From positions 2,289,347 through 2,353,346 of the forward strand of contig CAWCYZ010000002.1 in the NCBI GenBank assembly GCA_963799925.1: DNA of 64,000 nucleotides. The letters are read 5' to 3'. The notes under the pieces are model-generated. The model worked only from the letters and a program-made list of their open reading frames with translations, searched no databases and was not told the origin of the DNA. The position numbers and the translations under genes were made by a program. Each line of letters begins with the position of its first letter. The stretch's first letter is position 1. This stretch comes from DATBQN01 sp963799925 (GTDB lineage Bacteria > Acidobacteriota > Thermoanaerobaculia > Multivoradales > UBA5704). Shown here in pieces: positions 26,058 through 34,001 of the stretch.

Positions 26058-26801
26058 ATGCTCTCGCTCGCAGGCAGGACGGCGCTGGTGACCGGCGCCT
26101 CGCAGGGGATCGGGGAGGCGATCGCGCGGCGGCTCGCCGGGGCGGGGGCGAAGGTCGTCCTCGCGGCGCGGAGCGCGGAGCGCCTGGCGGCGCTGGCGGG
26201 CGAGATCGCGGCGGCGGGGGGCGAGGCCCACGCGCTCGCCCTGGACGTCGCCCAGCCGGCGGCGATCGGCGCGCGGCTGAAGACGCTGCCGCCCGAGTTC
26301 GCCGAGATCGACGTCCTGGTCAACAACGCCGGGATCACCGCCGACAACCTGCTCGCCCGGATGAGCCTCGACGACTGGGAGCGGGTGCTCGCGACCAACC
26401 TGACCGGCGCCTTCGCCCTCACCCGCGAGGTGGTGCGCGGGATGATGCGGCGGCGCTGGGGGCGGGTGATCTCGATCTCCTCCGTGGTCGGCCTCATGGG
26501 CAACGCCGGGCAGGCCAACTACGCCGCCTCGAAGGCGGGGCTGATCGGCTTCTCGAAGTCGCTCGCCCGCGAGCTGGGGAGCCGCAACATCACCGCCAAT
26601 GTGGTCGCCCCCGGCTACATCGCGACGGCGATGACCGACGCGCTGCCGGAGAAGAGCCGCGACGAGCTGACCGGGGCGATCGCCCTGAAGCGCCTGGGGA
26701 CGGTCGACGACGTGGCCTTCGCCGTCCTCTTCCTGGCCAGCGAGGAGGGCGGCTACGTCACCGGCGAGACGCTCAACGTCTCGGGAGGGCTGTACATCTA
26801 G
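26058..26801 (+). CDS. fabG: 3-oxoacyl-ACP reductase (FabG)
   Basis: 247 residues, a classic short-chain dehydrogenase: TGASQGIGEAIARRL (NADPH site), LVNNAGITADNLLARM, catalytic Ser-Tyr-Lys in ISISSVVGLMGNAGQANYAA followed by SKAG, and the FabG-typical C-terminus VTGETLNVSGGLYI. AAGGAGG at 26046-26052 sets the start. It reduces 3-oxoacyl-ACP in chain elongation. A fragment of the CAGTTTGGT-type repeat lies in the 80-base gap after fabD. Confidence 0.96.
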   Translation: MLSLAGRTALVTGASQGIGEAIARRLAGAGAKVVLAARSAERLAALAGEIAAAGGEAHALALDVAQPAAIGARLKTLPPEFAEIDVLVNNAGITADNLLARMSLDDWERVLATNLTGAFALTREVVRGMMRRRWGRVISISSVVGLMGNAGQANYAASKAGLIGFSKSLARELGSRNITANVVAPGYIATAMTDALPEKSRDELTGAIALKRLGTVDDVAFAVLFLASEEGGYVTGETLNVSGGLYI

Positions 26802-26928
26802 AGGTGCCGGGCGGGCCGGCGCCGGGCGCCGCACCCCCGGGTCATCCCCTATGATTCAATGGACTCCGGCGAGCCCTTTGTGTTAGAACCGAGGCCCGTA
26901 GGAGACCCCACAAGGAGGAGGGAGAGCG

Positions 26929-27171
26929 ATGGCTGTAGCGGATAAAGTCAAGAGCATCATCGTCGAGCAGCTCGGGGTGGACGCCGAAGAGGTGACCCTG
27001 GATGCCAGCTTCACCGACGACCTCGGCGCCGACTCGCTCGACATCGTCGAGCTGGTGATGGCCTTCGAGGAGGAGTTCGGGATCGAGATCCCGGACGAGG
27101 AAGCGGAGAAGATCAGCAACGTCCGCGAGGCGGTGTCGTACATCGAGCAGAACGCCGGGGATCAGAACTGA
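26929..27171 (+). CDS. acpP: Acyl carrier protein
   Basis: 80 residues, acidic. The phosphopantetheine serine is in LGADSLDIVELVMAFEEEFG, with the usual helix II that docks partner enzymes, and DEEAEKISNVREAVSYI following. The ribosome site AAGGAGGGAGA lies just before the ATG. It carries the growing acyl chain for the enzymes encoded around it. The ~125-base gap before it may hold an extra promoter but no clear match is seen. Confidence 0.97.
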   Translation: MAVADKVKSIIVEQLGVDAEEVTLDASFTDDLGADSLDIVELVMAFEEEFGIEIPDEEAEKISNVREAVSYIEQNAGDQN

Positions 27172-27222
27172 CGCATCCCCCGGCTCCCCCCCAACCGCTC
27201 CCCCCATCGAACCCTCCAGATC

Positions 27223-28480
<1,258 letters not shown>

Positions 28481-28499
28481 GGCGACACGCCGGATCTGT

Positions 28500-28690
28500 C
28501 TTCGTCAGACTGGATCGGATCTCAGCCGAGCCAATCTATCCGCGAGATATCGCTTGGGATAAAGATATCTCGCCCGGGATAAAGATAGATCGATTCTGTC
28601 GTCATCCAACTCGATATCTCGGCGAGATATCGATTCTGATGTCATCAGAATCGTTCGGATAACATCAGAATCATTCTGATGTTATCCCAG
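28500..28690. repeat. Palindrome-rich block, start of a ~21-bp periodic array
   Basis: Relatively AT-rich sequence behind fabF. Units of 20-21 bases follow each other, for instance ATATCGCTTGGGATAAAGAT then ATCTCGCCCGGGATAAAGAT. Several palindromes lie side by side: CGATATCTC/GAGATATCG near 28612-28632, GATTCTGAT/ATCAGAATC near 28631-28651, and a perfect 15-bp stem (GGATAACATCAGAAT / reverse) at about 28656-28686. No ORF is convincing. It may serve as a transcript end for the fab operon. Confidence 0.65.
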
Positions 28691-29966
28691 CGGCTTGGTC
28701 CGGCTTAAAACCGGCCAGGGCGACCGCCGCGCGGGTCGGGCGGGAAGCCTGTCGGGAGGGCGGAGGCGGCAGCCCTGCCGAGCGAAGACCAGAGAGCCCG
28801 CTTGACTGGCAACCCCTGCCAGCCTCCCAATTCGTTGCCGCTCTCCCGATTTCGTTGCCACAACCTCGCGGCCGGGAGCGTTTGCTTGGTGAGGCTTTCC
28901 TAAAGAACCCCCTTTTCGGGGCTCCATGGTGCCGTTTCGGCGGACATCCACGCCGCGAAGATAAATCGGCGCCGATTTGGCGTCGCCGTCCCACGGCGAG
29001 GCTTCGCCGCGTACCGGCGAGGCTTCGCCACGGGCCGGCGGTGTCTCGACGGGCACCGGCATGACCGCGCCGGGTGGATTCGCGTGGCTGATGGGCGGCG
29101 GCGAGCCCGTTTCGCGTTGCATCGTGAGCTCGCCGCGGGGACAAATCGCCCCGCCAACCCGCGGCGGCGCCATGCCGTGTGCCAGCTTGGCGCCGCGCCG
29201 TGGTGGCGAGGCAGGACATCCACGCGGCGAAGCCACGCCGCCGCGGCGCGACATGAGGGCGCCGCAGGGTTTCGGCACGCCGCCCGCGGGCGGCGTGGTG
29301 CGGCGAGAGGGTTTCCCCGCGAGCGGTGCCGGCATCTCCATGCGGCGGCGCGGCGTGGTTCCGCCGGCTCGGTAGGTGGTGAAGGCGCCGCTCGTCTTCG
29401 CCACGCCGCCCCGCGGCGGGACCGCGGCGCGAGCCGCAGCCGGCGTGCGCTGAACGCACCGGTGCCGGTGCAGGGGGCGGCGGCGCGGCCCGCCGCGACC
29501 GCAGCCATTCGTCGAGGCTCAGGCGGTCGCGCTCCGGCGGCGTCGCGAGCGCGAAGGCGAGGAGGACGAGGCGCGGGAAGATGTGGTGGGTGGTGTCGTA
29601 GAGCGGCTCGAGGAGCAGGTGGCCGTAGGTCACCACGATGAGGACGAAGCCGAGGGCGACGAGGGCCTCGCGCCGGCGCCAGCCGAGGCAGACGAGCGCG
29701 CCGGCGGCGAGCTCGACGAACGGGATCGCCGCCCCGAGGGTCCACAGCAGCCAGACCGGGATCCAGCTCGCCGCGTAGGGCTCGACGAACAGCCGCCGGG
29801 CGTGCCCGAGCGGCCCCAGCTCGAACGTCTTCCAGAACCCCGCCATGAAGAAGATCAGCCCCAGCACCCAGCGCACGAAGAAGACCGCCCAGGCGACGCC
29901 GTCAGGTCTCGATCGCTCGCTCGATCGCGCGGCAGCCCGTCGCGCGGGGTCGTCCGGTTCGTACAT
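28671..29966 (-). CDS. DoxX-like membrane protein reading into the repeat array
   Basis: The first ~160 residues are a normal DoxX/MauE-type membrane protein with four hydrophobic helices: WAVFFVRWVLGLIFFMAGFW, IPVWLLWTLGAAIPFVELAA, ALVALGFVLIVVTYGHLLLE and a fourth short helix. After DRLSLDEWLRSRR the frame runs into Ala/Arg-rich sequence from the 21-bp array for another 260 residues, giving 431 in total, far above the family's usual ~130-180. Either the native stop was lost by a frameshift or the array was inserted at the 3' end. The MYEPDD start at 29966 has no strong ribosome site. DoxX proteins are often linked to redox or thiol metabolism; function here is unknown. Confidence 0.65.
   Translation of the reverse strand: MYEPDDPARRAAARSSERSRPDGVAWAVFFVRWVLGLIFFMAGFWKTFELGPLGHARRLFVEPYAASWIPVWLLWTLGAAIPFVELAAGALVCLGWRRREALVALGFVLIVVTYGHLLLEPLYDTTHHIFPRLVLLAFALATPPERDRLSLDEWLRSRRAAPPPPAPAPVRSAHAGCGSRRGPAAGRRGEDERRLHHLPSRRNHAAPPHGDAGTARGETLSPHHAARGRRAETLRRPHVAPRRRGFAAWMSCLATTARRQAGTRHGAAAGWRGDLSPRRAHDATRNGLAAAHQPRESTRRGHAGARRDTAGPWRSLAGTRRSLAVGRRRQIGADLSSRRGCPPKRHHGAPKRGFFRKASPSKRSRPRGCGNEIGRAATNWEAGRGCQSSGLSGLRSAGLPPPPSRQASRPTRAAVALAGFKPDQAAGITSE
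28830..29375. repeat. Degenerate ~21-bp tandem repeat array
   Basis: The sequence can be cut into consecutive 20-22 base units. The clearest are GGCGAGGCTTCGCC-GCGTACC and GGCGAGGCTTCGCC-ACGGGCC near 29000-29038, and CCCAATTCGTTGCCGCTCTC followed by CCGATTTCGTTGCCACAACC near 28826-28866. Read on the plus strand from 28977, the array gives about 19 in-phase heptads of the type G-E-A-S-P-R-x ending at a stop at 29375. The opposite strand is also open. I do not annotate the heptad frame as a gene because no ribosome site precedes it and both strands are open. Confidence 0.6.
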
Positions 29967-29996
29967 GGGTGGATGCTAGCAGGGCCCGGCGAGCTG

Positions 29997-30122
29997 TTAG
30001 CTCGTACCGGCCAGCACCCGGAGGCGAGGAACCAGCGCGGGCTCCGCTCCCGCGACGAACTGCGCCACCGTTTCGGCCGCCTCGATCATGTGGAGGATGC
30101 GGACGCGATCCTCATCCCGCAT
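29997..30122 (-). pseudogene. Truncated HEPN-domain toxin remnant
   Basis: From the ATG at 30122 the frame begins MRDEDRVRILHMIEAAETVA, the usual start of HEPN (DUF86, HepT-like) ribonuclease toxins. It stops after 41 residues, whereas family members have about 110. The R-x4-6-H catalytic motif near the C-terminus is missing. The ATG lies inside the upstream nucleotidyltransferase gene, the normal arrangement of a MntA/HepT pair. The lost 3' part is replaced by the DoxX promoter side. Confidence 0.6.
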
Positions 30123-30411
30123 ACTGCACCTCGGCCGTCCGCAATACCTCGTCGCGGAAATACCGGCTGAGGTCCTGCGGCGTGCGCAGGTCGACGTTCT
30201 TCCCGCCGAGCATGGCGGCCAGCTCGGCTTCCATCGCGGCCAGGCCGAGCAGACCCGGCTCATGGCCGGGCTCGAATTCCACCAGCAGGTCGACGTCGCT
30301 GTCCGGCTTTGCGGTGCCGCCGAGCGTGGAACCGAAGAGGGACAGGCGGCGGATGTGCTGCTCCCGGCAGAACCGCGCCAGTTGCTCTTCAGCGATCGCC
30401 AGGTGAGGCAT
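30112..30411 (-). CDS. MNT-domain nucleotidyltransferase antitoxin (MntA-like)
   Basis: 99 residues from the ATG at 30411 (MPHLAIAEEQLARFCREQHI). The minimal nucleotidyltransferase signature GSTLGGTAKPDSDVDLLVEF carries the GS and DxD residues that bind the nucleotide and metal. In known pairs MntA AMPylates its partner HEPN toxin and neutralises it. The partner gene overlaps downstream but is truncated here, so this is an orphan antitoxin. A frame extends upstream to 30453 without support. The 280 bases before it show no gene. Confidence 0.8.
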   Translation of the reverse strand: MPHLAIAEEQLARFCREQHIRRLSLFGSTLGGTAKPDSDVDLLVEFEPGHEPGLLGLAAMEAELAAMLGGKNVDLRTPQDLSRYFRDEVLRTAEVQYAG

Positions 30412-30692
30412 GGTCACTCCGTTCCGTTCCCGAGAGATCTGCCGCTCGGACAAAGGCCCTTCTCGCGAGCAGGCGAGCGATCTCGGGTCCGCTTGGGCGA
30501 GCCCATTGTACGAGAACGCGCCGGTGGCGAACCTCCTCGCCGGCCGCTTGCTCCGCGGAGTCCTCGAGAGCTCCGCCGCGTCAGTGAGGGGATCGCCCCT
30601 CGCGCTGCGTCCTATCCGCTGGAGAGCGGCCGGGACCGCGGCTCCGCGAGGCGTACATCCATACCGCCTCGATCCGATCGAGGAGGAAGATC

Positions 30693-32607
30693 ATGCGTTA
30701 CACCTTCAAGGGAACTCTCTGTGGCCTGCTCTGCGGCGAATGCGAGGAGGCGCTCTCGGACGTGACGGTCCGGCTCTACCGGCATCGCGCCGAGACGAAC
30801 GTCACCGCGCTCGCCGTCGCCAACCCCGCCGACACCCTGGCCCTGCTCGCCGCGGACCAGGTCGAGGCCAAGTCCGATCTGCTCCTCGCCGAGACCAAGA
30901 CCGACGCCGAGGGCGCCTTCAGCTTCGAGCTCGGCCGCGAGCAGGAGTACGGCGGCGAGGCCTTCGAGGTCGACCTGTACTGCGGCAACGTTCCCCATCG
31001 CGTCCCCGGCCACAAGGAGCCGCAGCCGCGCCAGTTCTCGATCACCACGCTGCAGCCGTCGTGGAAGGCCACCGGCGAGGCCGAGCGTCTCGCCGTCTGG
31101 CGGTACTGCATCCCATTCCGGTTCTGGTGCTACATCCGCGGCCTCTTCGACGCCTGGGTCCTCTGCGGCCGGCTGACCTCCTGCGCGGATGGCTCGCCGA
31201 TTCCCGGCGCCACGGTCCGCGCCTTCGACACCGACTGGCTGCAGGACGACGCCCTCGGCTCCGCCGTGACCGACCCGTCCGGCCATTTCCGCATCGACTA
31301 CAGCAGCGCCGCCTTCAAGGTGACGCCGTTCTCCCCCTGGCTCAACTTCGAGTGGGTCGGCGGCCCCGACGTCTATTTCAAGGCGACGCTCGGCACCGAC
31401 GTCATCCTCGACGAGCCGCCCGCGACCGGGCGCAGCCGCGGCCGCGCAGAACATCGGCCCCTGCTTCTGCGTCGAGCTCTGCACGGACAAGGTCCAGGGA
31501 ACGGGCTGCGGCGTGAGCTGCCAGCCGCACTGGCAGAAGGTCTGGGACTTCGACATCCATCCCGACGCCGGGCAGGGCGGCTCGCAGTTCTCCGCCGAGG
31601 GCTATGCGGGCGGACCGAGCTCGTCCTTCGTCTTCGGCGACGTCAACGACCGCGCCGGCGTGCTGCTGCGCGGCAACTGTCCGCTGATCAATCCCGCCGC
31701 TCCCGCGAACCCGCTGCAGTACCGCTTCGTGATCGGCGAGTACACCTGGAGCGTCAACCCGCAGGACGATCCCACCCGGGTGCCGGATCTGCCCCCCGCG
31801 GCCCTCGCGCCCGTCACGCAGATCGCCGCGACGACCGTGGGCTACGTCTACTACACCAACGCCCTGGGCTTCTCGGATTCGGCGGACGTGAAGATCACGT
31901 CGGCCGACCTCGACCCCGCCGGCTGGATCACGCCCCCCATCCTCGGCCGGGTTGTCACCGTCGACATGCGCAACGGCACCACGGCCGGCGTCGCCATCAC
32001 GGACGCCAACTTCCTGCGCACCGACGAGCTGATCGTGCTCAACTCGTCGGTGATCACCGCCGCGCACCCGGCCAAGCTGCCCGGCGGGCTGCCGCAGGTG
32101 GACGCCGGCCGCGCCCTCGCCAACACGGAAAAGGAGCCGATCCGCCGCTACAAGCTCCAGTTCGAGGTGCGGGACGCCGCCACCGCGGTGACCATTTTCA
32201 CCGACGCCCTGAGCTCGATCATCCTCAACAACAGCTCGCCGATCCTCGCCCTGGACCTCGAGGAGCTGCGCACCAACCAGTGCAGCCCGCTCGGCGGCGT
32301 CGCCATGGCGCACGTCCTCTATACGGTGGATCACCCGCACCTCAACAGCTTCCACCTGGAAATCTCCAGCAACCTGGGGACGGTCCATCCCGCGCCGCCC
32401 ATGCCGAGCGGCAGCTTCCTGCTGCCCCCGGACCTGCTCTTCCACGGCGGCAACAGCGGCCCGCACAACGCCGGCAACACCGGCGGGTTCCCGGTCGACA
32501 TCCATCTGGACCCGACCTGCGCCTACCGCGTCAATCTCTACTGGTCGACGCGTCACTATCCGCAGCCCTGGGGCGACGACAAGCCCGAGATCCTGTACTG
32601 CAAGTGA
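30693..32607 (+). CDS. Unknown protein with carboxypeptidase-regulatory-like domains (frameshift near 31432)
   Basis: The ATG at 30693 follows GAGGAGG. The first part has two transthyretin/carboxypeptidase-regulatory-like units: an LYRHRAETNVTALAVANPAD to DAEGAFSFELGREQEYGGEA stretch, and GSPIPGATVRAFDTDWLQDD to VTDPSGHFRIDYSS. Near 31432 the frame shifts into QNIGPCFCVELCTDKVQGTG, CQPHWQKVWDFDIHPDAG and a long beta-rich part ending YWSTRHYPQPWGDDKPEILY then CK. Joined length is about 638 residues. There is no signal peptide, which is odd for such domains. Two small genes follow closely (20 bases), suggesting an operon. Function unknown. Confidence 0.7.
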
Positions 32608-32626
32608 GGCGCGGCGGCGGCCGGCG

Positions 32627-32986
32627 ATGAAGCTCTACGACCTCACCCTCGCCATCCTCGGCGTCTGGCGGATCACGCATCTCCTCCAGGCCGAGGATGG
32701 CCCGTGGGACCTCGTCGTCCGCCTGCGCCGCGCGGCGGGCGGCGGATTCTGGGGCGGGCTGCTCGACTGCTTCTACTGCCTCAGCCTGTGGACCGCCGCG
32801 CCGTTCGCCCTCTGGCTGGGCGCGGACCCGGCGGAGAAGCTGCTGCTGTGGCCGGCGCTGTCGGCCGCCGCCATCCTGCTGGAGCGGACCACCGCTCCGG
32901 CGCCCTACTGGAAGGAGGAAGACACCGATGCCCTGCTGCGGACAGAAGAGGCAGGCTCGAAGCTCGGCCGGCTCGCCGGCCGGTAG
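32627..32986 (+). CDS. DUF1360-like small membrane protein
   Basis: 119 residues. MKLYDLTLAILGVWRITHLL, then DGPWDLVVRLRRAAGGGFWG, the cysteine pair in DCFYCLSLWTAAPFALWL, and a second hydrophobic segment LLLWPALSAAAILLERTTAP. This layout (two helices around an FYC motif) matches DUF1360 proteins such as Bacillus YngL. Function is unknown in the family. It overlaps the next small gene by 59 bases. Confidence 0.75.
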   Translation: MKLYDLTLAILGVWRITHLLQAEDGPWDLVVRLRRAAGGGFWGGLLDCFYCLSLWTAAPFALWLGADPAEKLLLWPALSAAAILLERTTAPAPYWKEEDTDALLRTEEAGSKLGRLAGR

Positions 32987-33212
32987 CCCGGCGATCGACC
33001 GCGGTCGGTCCGCCGGCGGTCCGCCCGCCGGCGCATCGCCCGGAGCCGGCACCGTCGAGCTCGAATACGTGGGGGAGAAGACCCTCGTCGTCATGGGCCA
33101 GGCGACGCGGCAGATCTATCGCTTCGCCGGCCGCGGCGCGCGGCTCTCCGTGGACCGCCGCGATCGAGCGTCGCTGGCGAGGGTCCCGGGGCTGTGGGAA
33201 ACGGGGGCGTAG
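32928..33212 (+). CDS. Unknown small protein (94 aa, starts MPCCGQK)
   Basis: The ATG at 32928 is preceded by AAGGAGG at 32912-32918 and lies within the end of the DUF1360-like gene in another frame. The product begins MPCCGQKRQARSS, has a Gly/Ser/Pro-rich linker, and ends with a compact beta-rich module VELEYVGEKTLVVMGQATRQ, IYRFAGRGARLSVDRRDRAS, and LARVPGLWETG. The last module resembles short C-terminal domains I associate with phage- or island-encoded small proteins, but I cannot name a family. The strong ribosome site makes it a real gene. Confidence 0.65.
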   Translation: MPCCGQKRQARSSAGSPAGSPAIDRGRSAGGPPAGASPGAGTVELEYVGEKTLVVMGQATRQIYRFAGRGARLSVDRRDRASLARVPGLWETGA

Positions 33213-33277
33213 CTCCCGCGACGGACCCGGCGTGCCGGAGCGCGACCGCTGGACGTTCCAGGGCCAGACCGTCCGGC

Positions 33278-33958
33278 TCAGATCAGCCCCGCCCGCATCG
33301 CCTTGCTCACCGCGGCGGACTTCGAGTGGACGTGGAGCTTGTCGTAGATGGCGCGGACGTGCTCGCGGACGGTGTTGACGCTCACGCCGAGCTCACGGGC
33401 CGCGGCCTGGTAGCTGTGGCCGTCGGCGAGACAGGCGAGGAGGCGGAGCTGCTGCGGGGTCAGCCGCGCGCCGTCCAGGGTCGGGACCGGGTGGCGCTGG
33501 AGGACGCGGATGACCTGGCGGGCGATCTCCGGGGACATCGGCGAGCCCCCCTGGTACGCCTCCTCGATCGCCTCCAGGAGCCGCGCCGGCGGCGTCCGCT
33601 TGAGCAGGTAGCCGCAGGCGCCGTTCGCGAGCGAGGTGAAGATCCGGTCGTGCTCGTCGAACACCGTCAGCATGAGGATCAGGGCGCCCGGGAAGCGGGC
33701 CAGGAGGTCCGCCACGGAGTCGGGGCCGCTCCGGCCCGGCAGGTCGACGTCGAGCAGGATCACCTCGGGCGCCAGGGCGCGGTCGGCGCGCAGCGCCTCC
33801 TCGGCGCTGGCGAAGGCGCCGACGCAGCGGAAGCCCGGCGTGCCGTCGAGGAGCTGGCGCAGCGCCTCGCGCAGCGGCCTGGCGTCGTCGACCAGCGCGA
33901 CGCGGAGGACGCGGGTCGCGCCGGGTGGTGCGGGCGGGACGTCTTTCATGGCCGCCAC
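33278..33958 (-). CDS. LuxR/NarL-family response regulator
   Basis: 226 residues. A receiver domain has ALVDDARPLREALRQLL, the phospho-acceptor Asp (about D70) in VILLDVDLPGRSG, and LILMLTVFDEHDRI. A C-terminal LuxR helix-turn-helix has LTPQQLRLLACLADGHSYQA and VNTVREHVRAIYDKLHVHSK. It lies 36 bases after the histidine-kinase gene, its evident partner. A perfect CGCATG-CT-CATGCG palindrome sits between them. The same palindrome lies ahead of both proteases upstream, so these are the likely targets. The start may instead be the Met at 33949. Confidence 0.93.
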   Translation of the reverse strand: MAAMKDVPPAPPGATRVLRVALVDDARPLREALRQLLDGTPGFRCVGAFASAEEALRADRALAPEVILLDVDLPGRSGPDSVADLLARFPGALILMLTVFDEHDRIFTSLANGACGYLLKRTPPARLLEAIEEAYQGGSPMSPEIARQVIRVLQRHPVPTLDGARLTPQQLRLLACLADGHSYQAAARELGVSVNTVREHVRAIYDKLHVHSKSAAVSKAMRAGLI

Positions 33959-33987
33959 GGTATACCAACCCTCAGAGCGCCGGCCAC

Positions 33988-34001
33988 CGCATGCTCATGC
34001 G
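33988..34001. promoter_or_regulatory. Palindrome CGCATG-CT-CATGCG, site A (candidate autoregulatory operator)
   Basis: A perfect 6-2-6 palindrome overlapping the kinase stop codon and ending about 30 bases before the response-regulator start. On the minus strand a TATACC element (33964-33959) lies 30.5 bases from its centre, close to the 31-32 base spacing seen at sites B, C and D. It may drive the regulator gene on its own. Confidence 0.45.

Noticed and set aside
28500..29375. Interpreting the 21-bp array as a diversity-generating retroelement target, a retron or a second CRISPR array
   Set aside because: There is no reverse transcriptase or template copy nearby, and the units abut without unique spacers.
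28977..29375. The heptad-repeat frame as a real coding gene
   Set aside because: It begins at a TTG without a ribosome site, the other strand is equally open, and no domain is recognisable.
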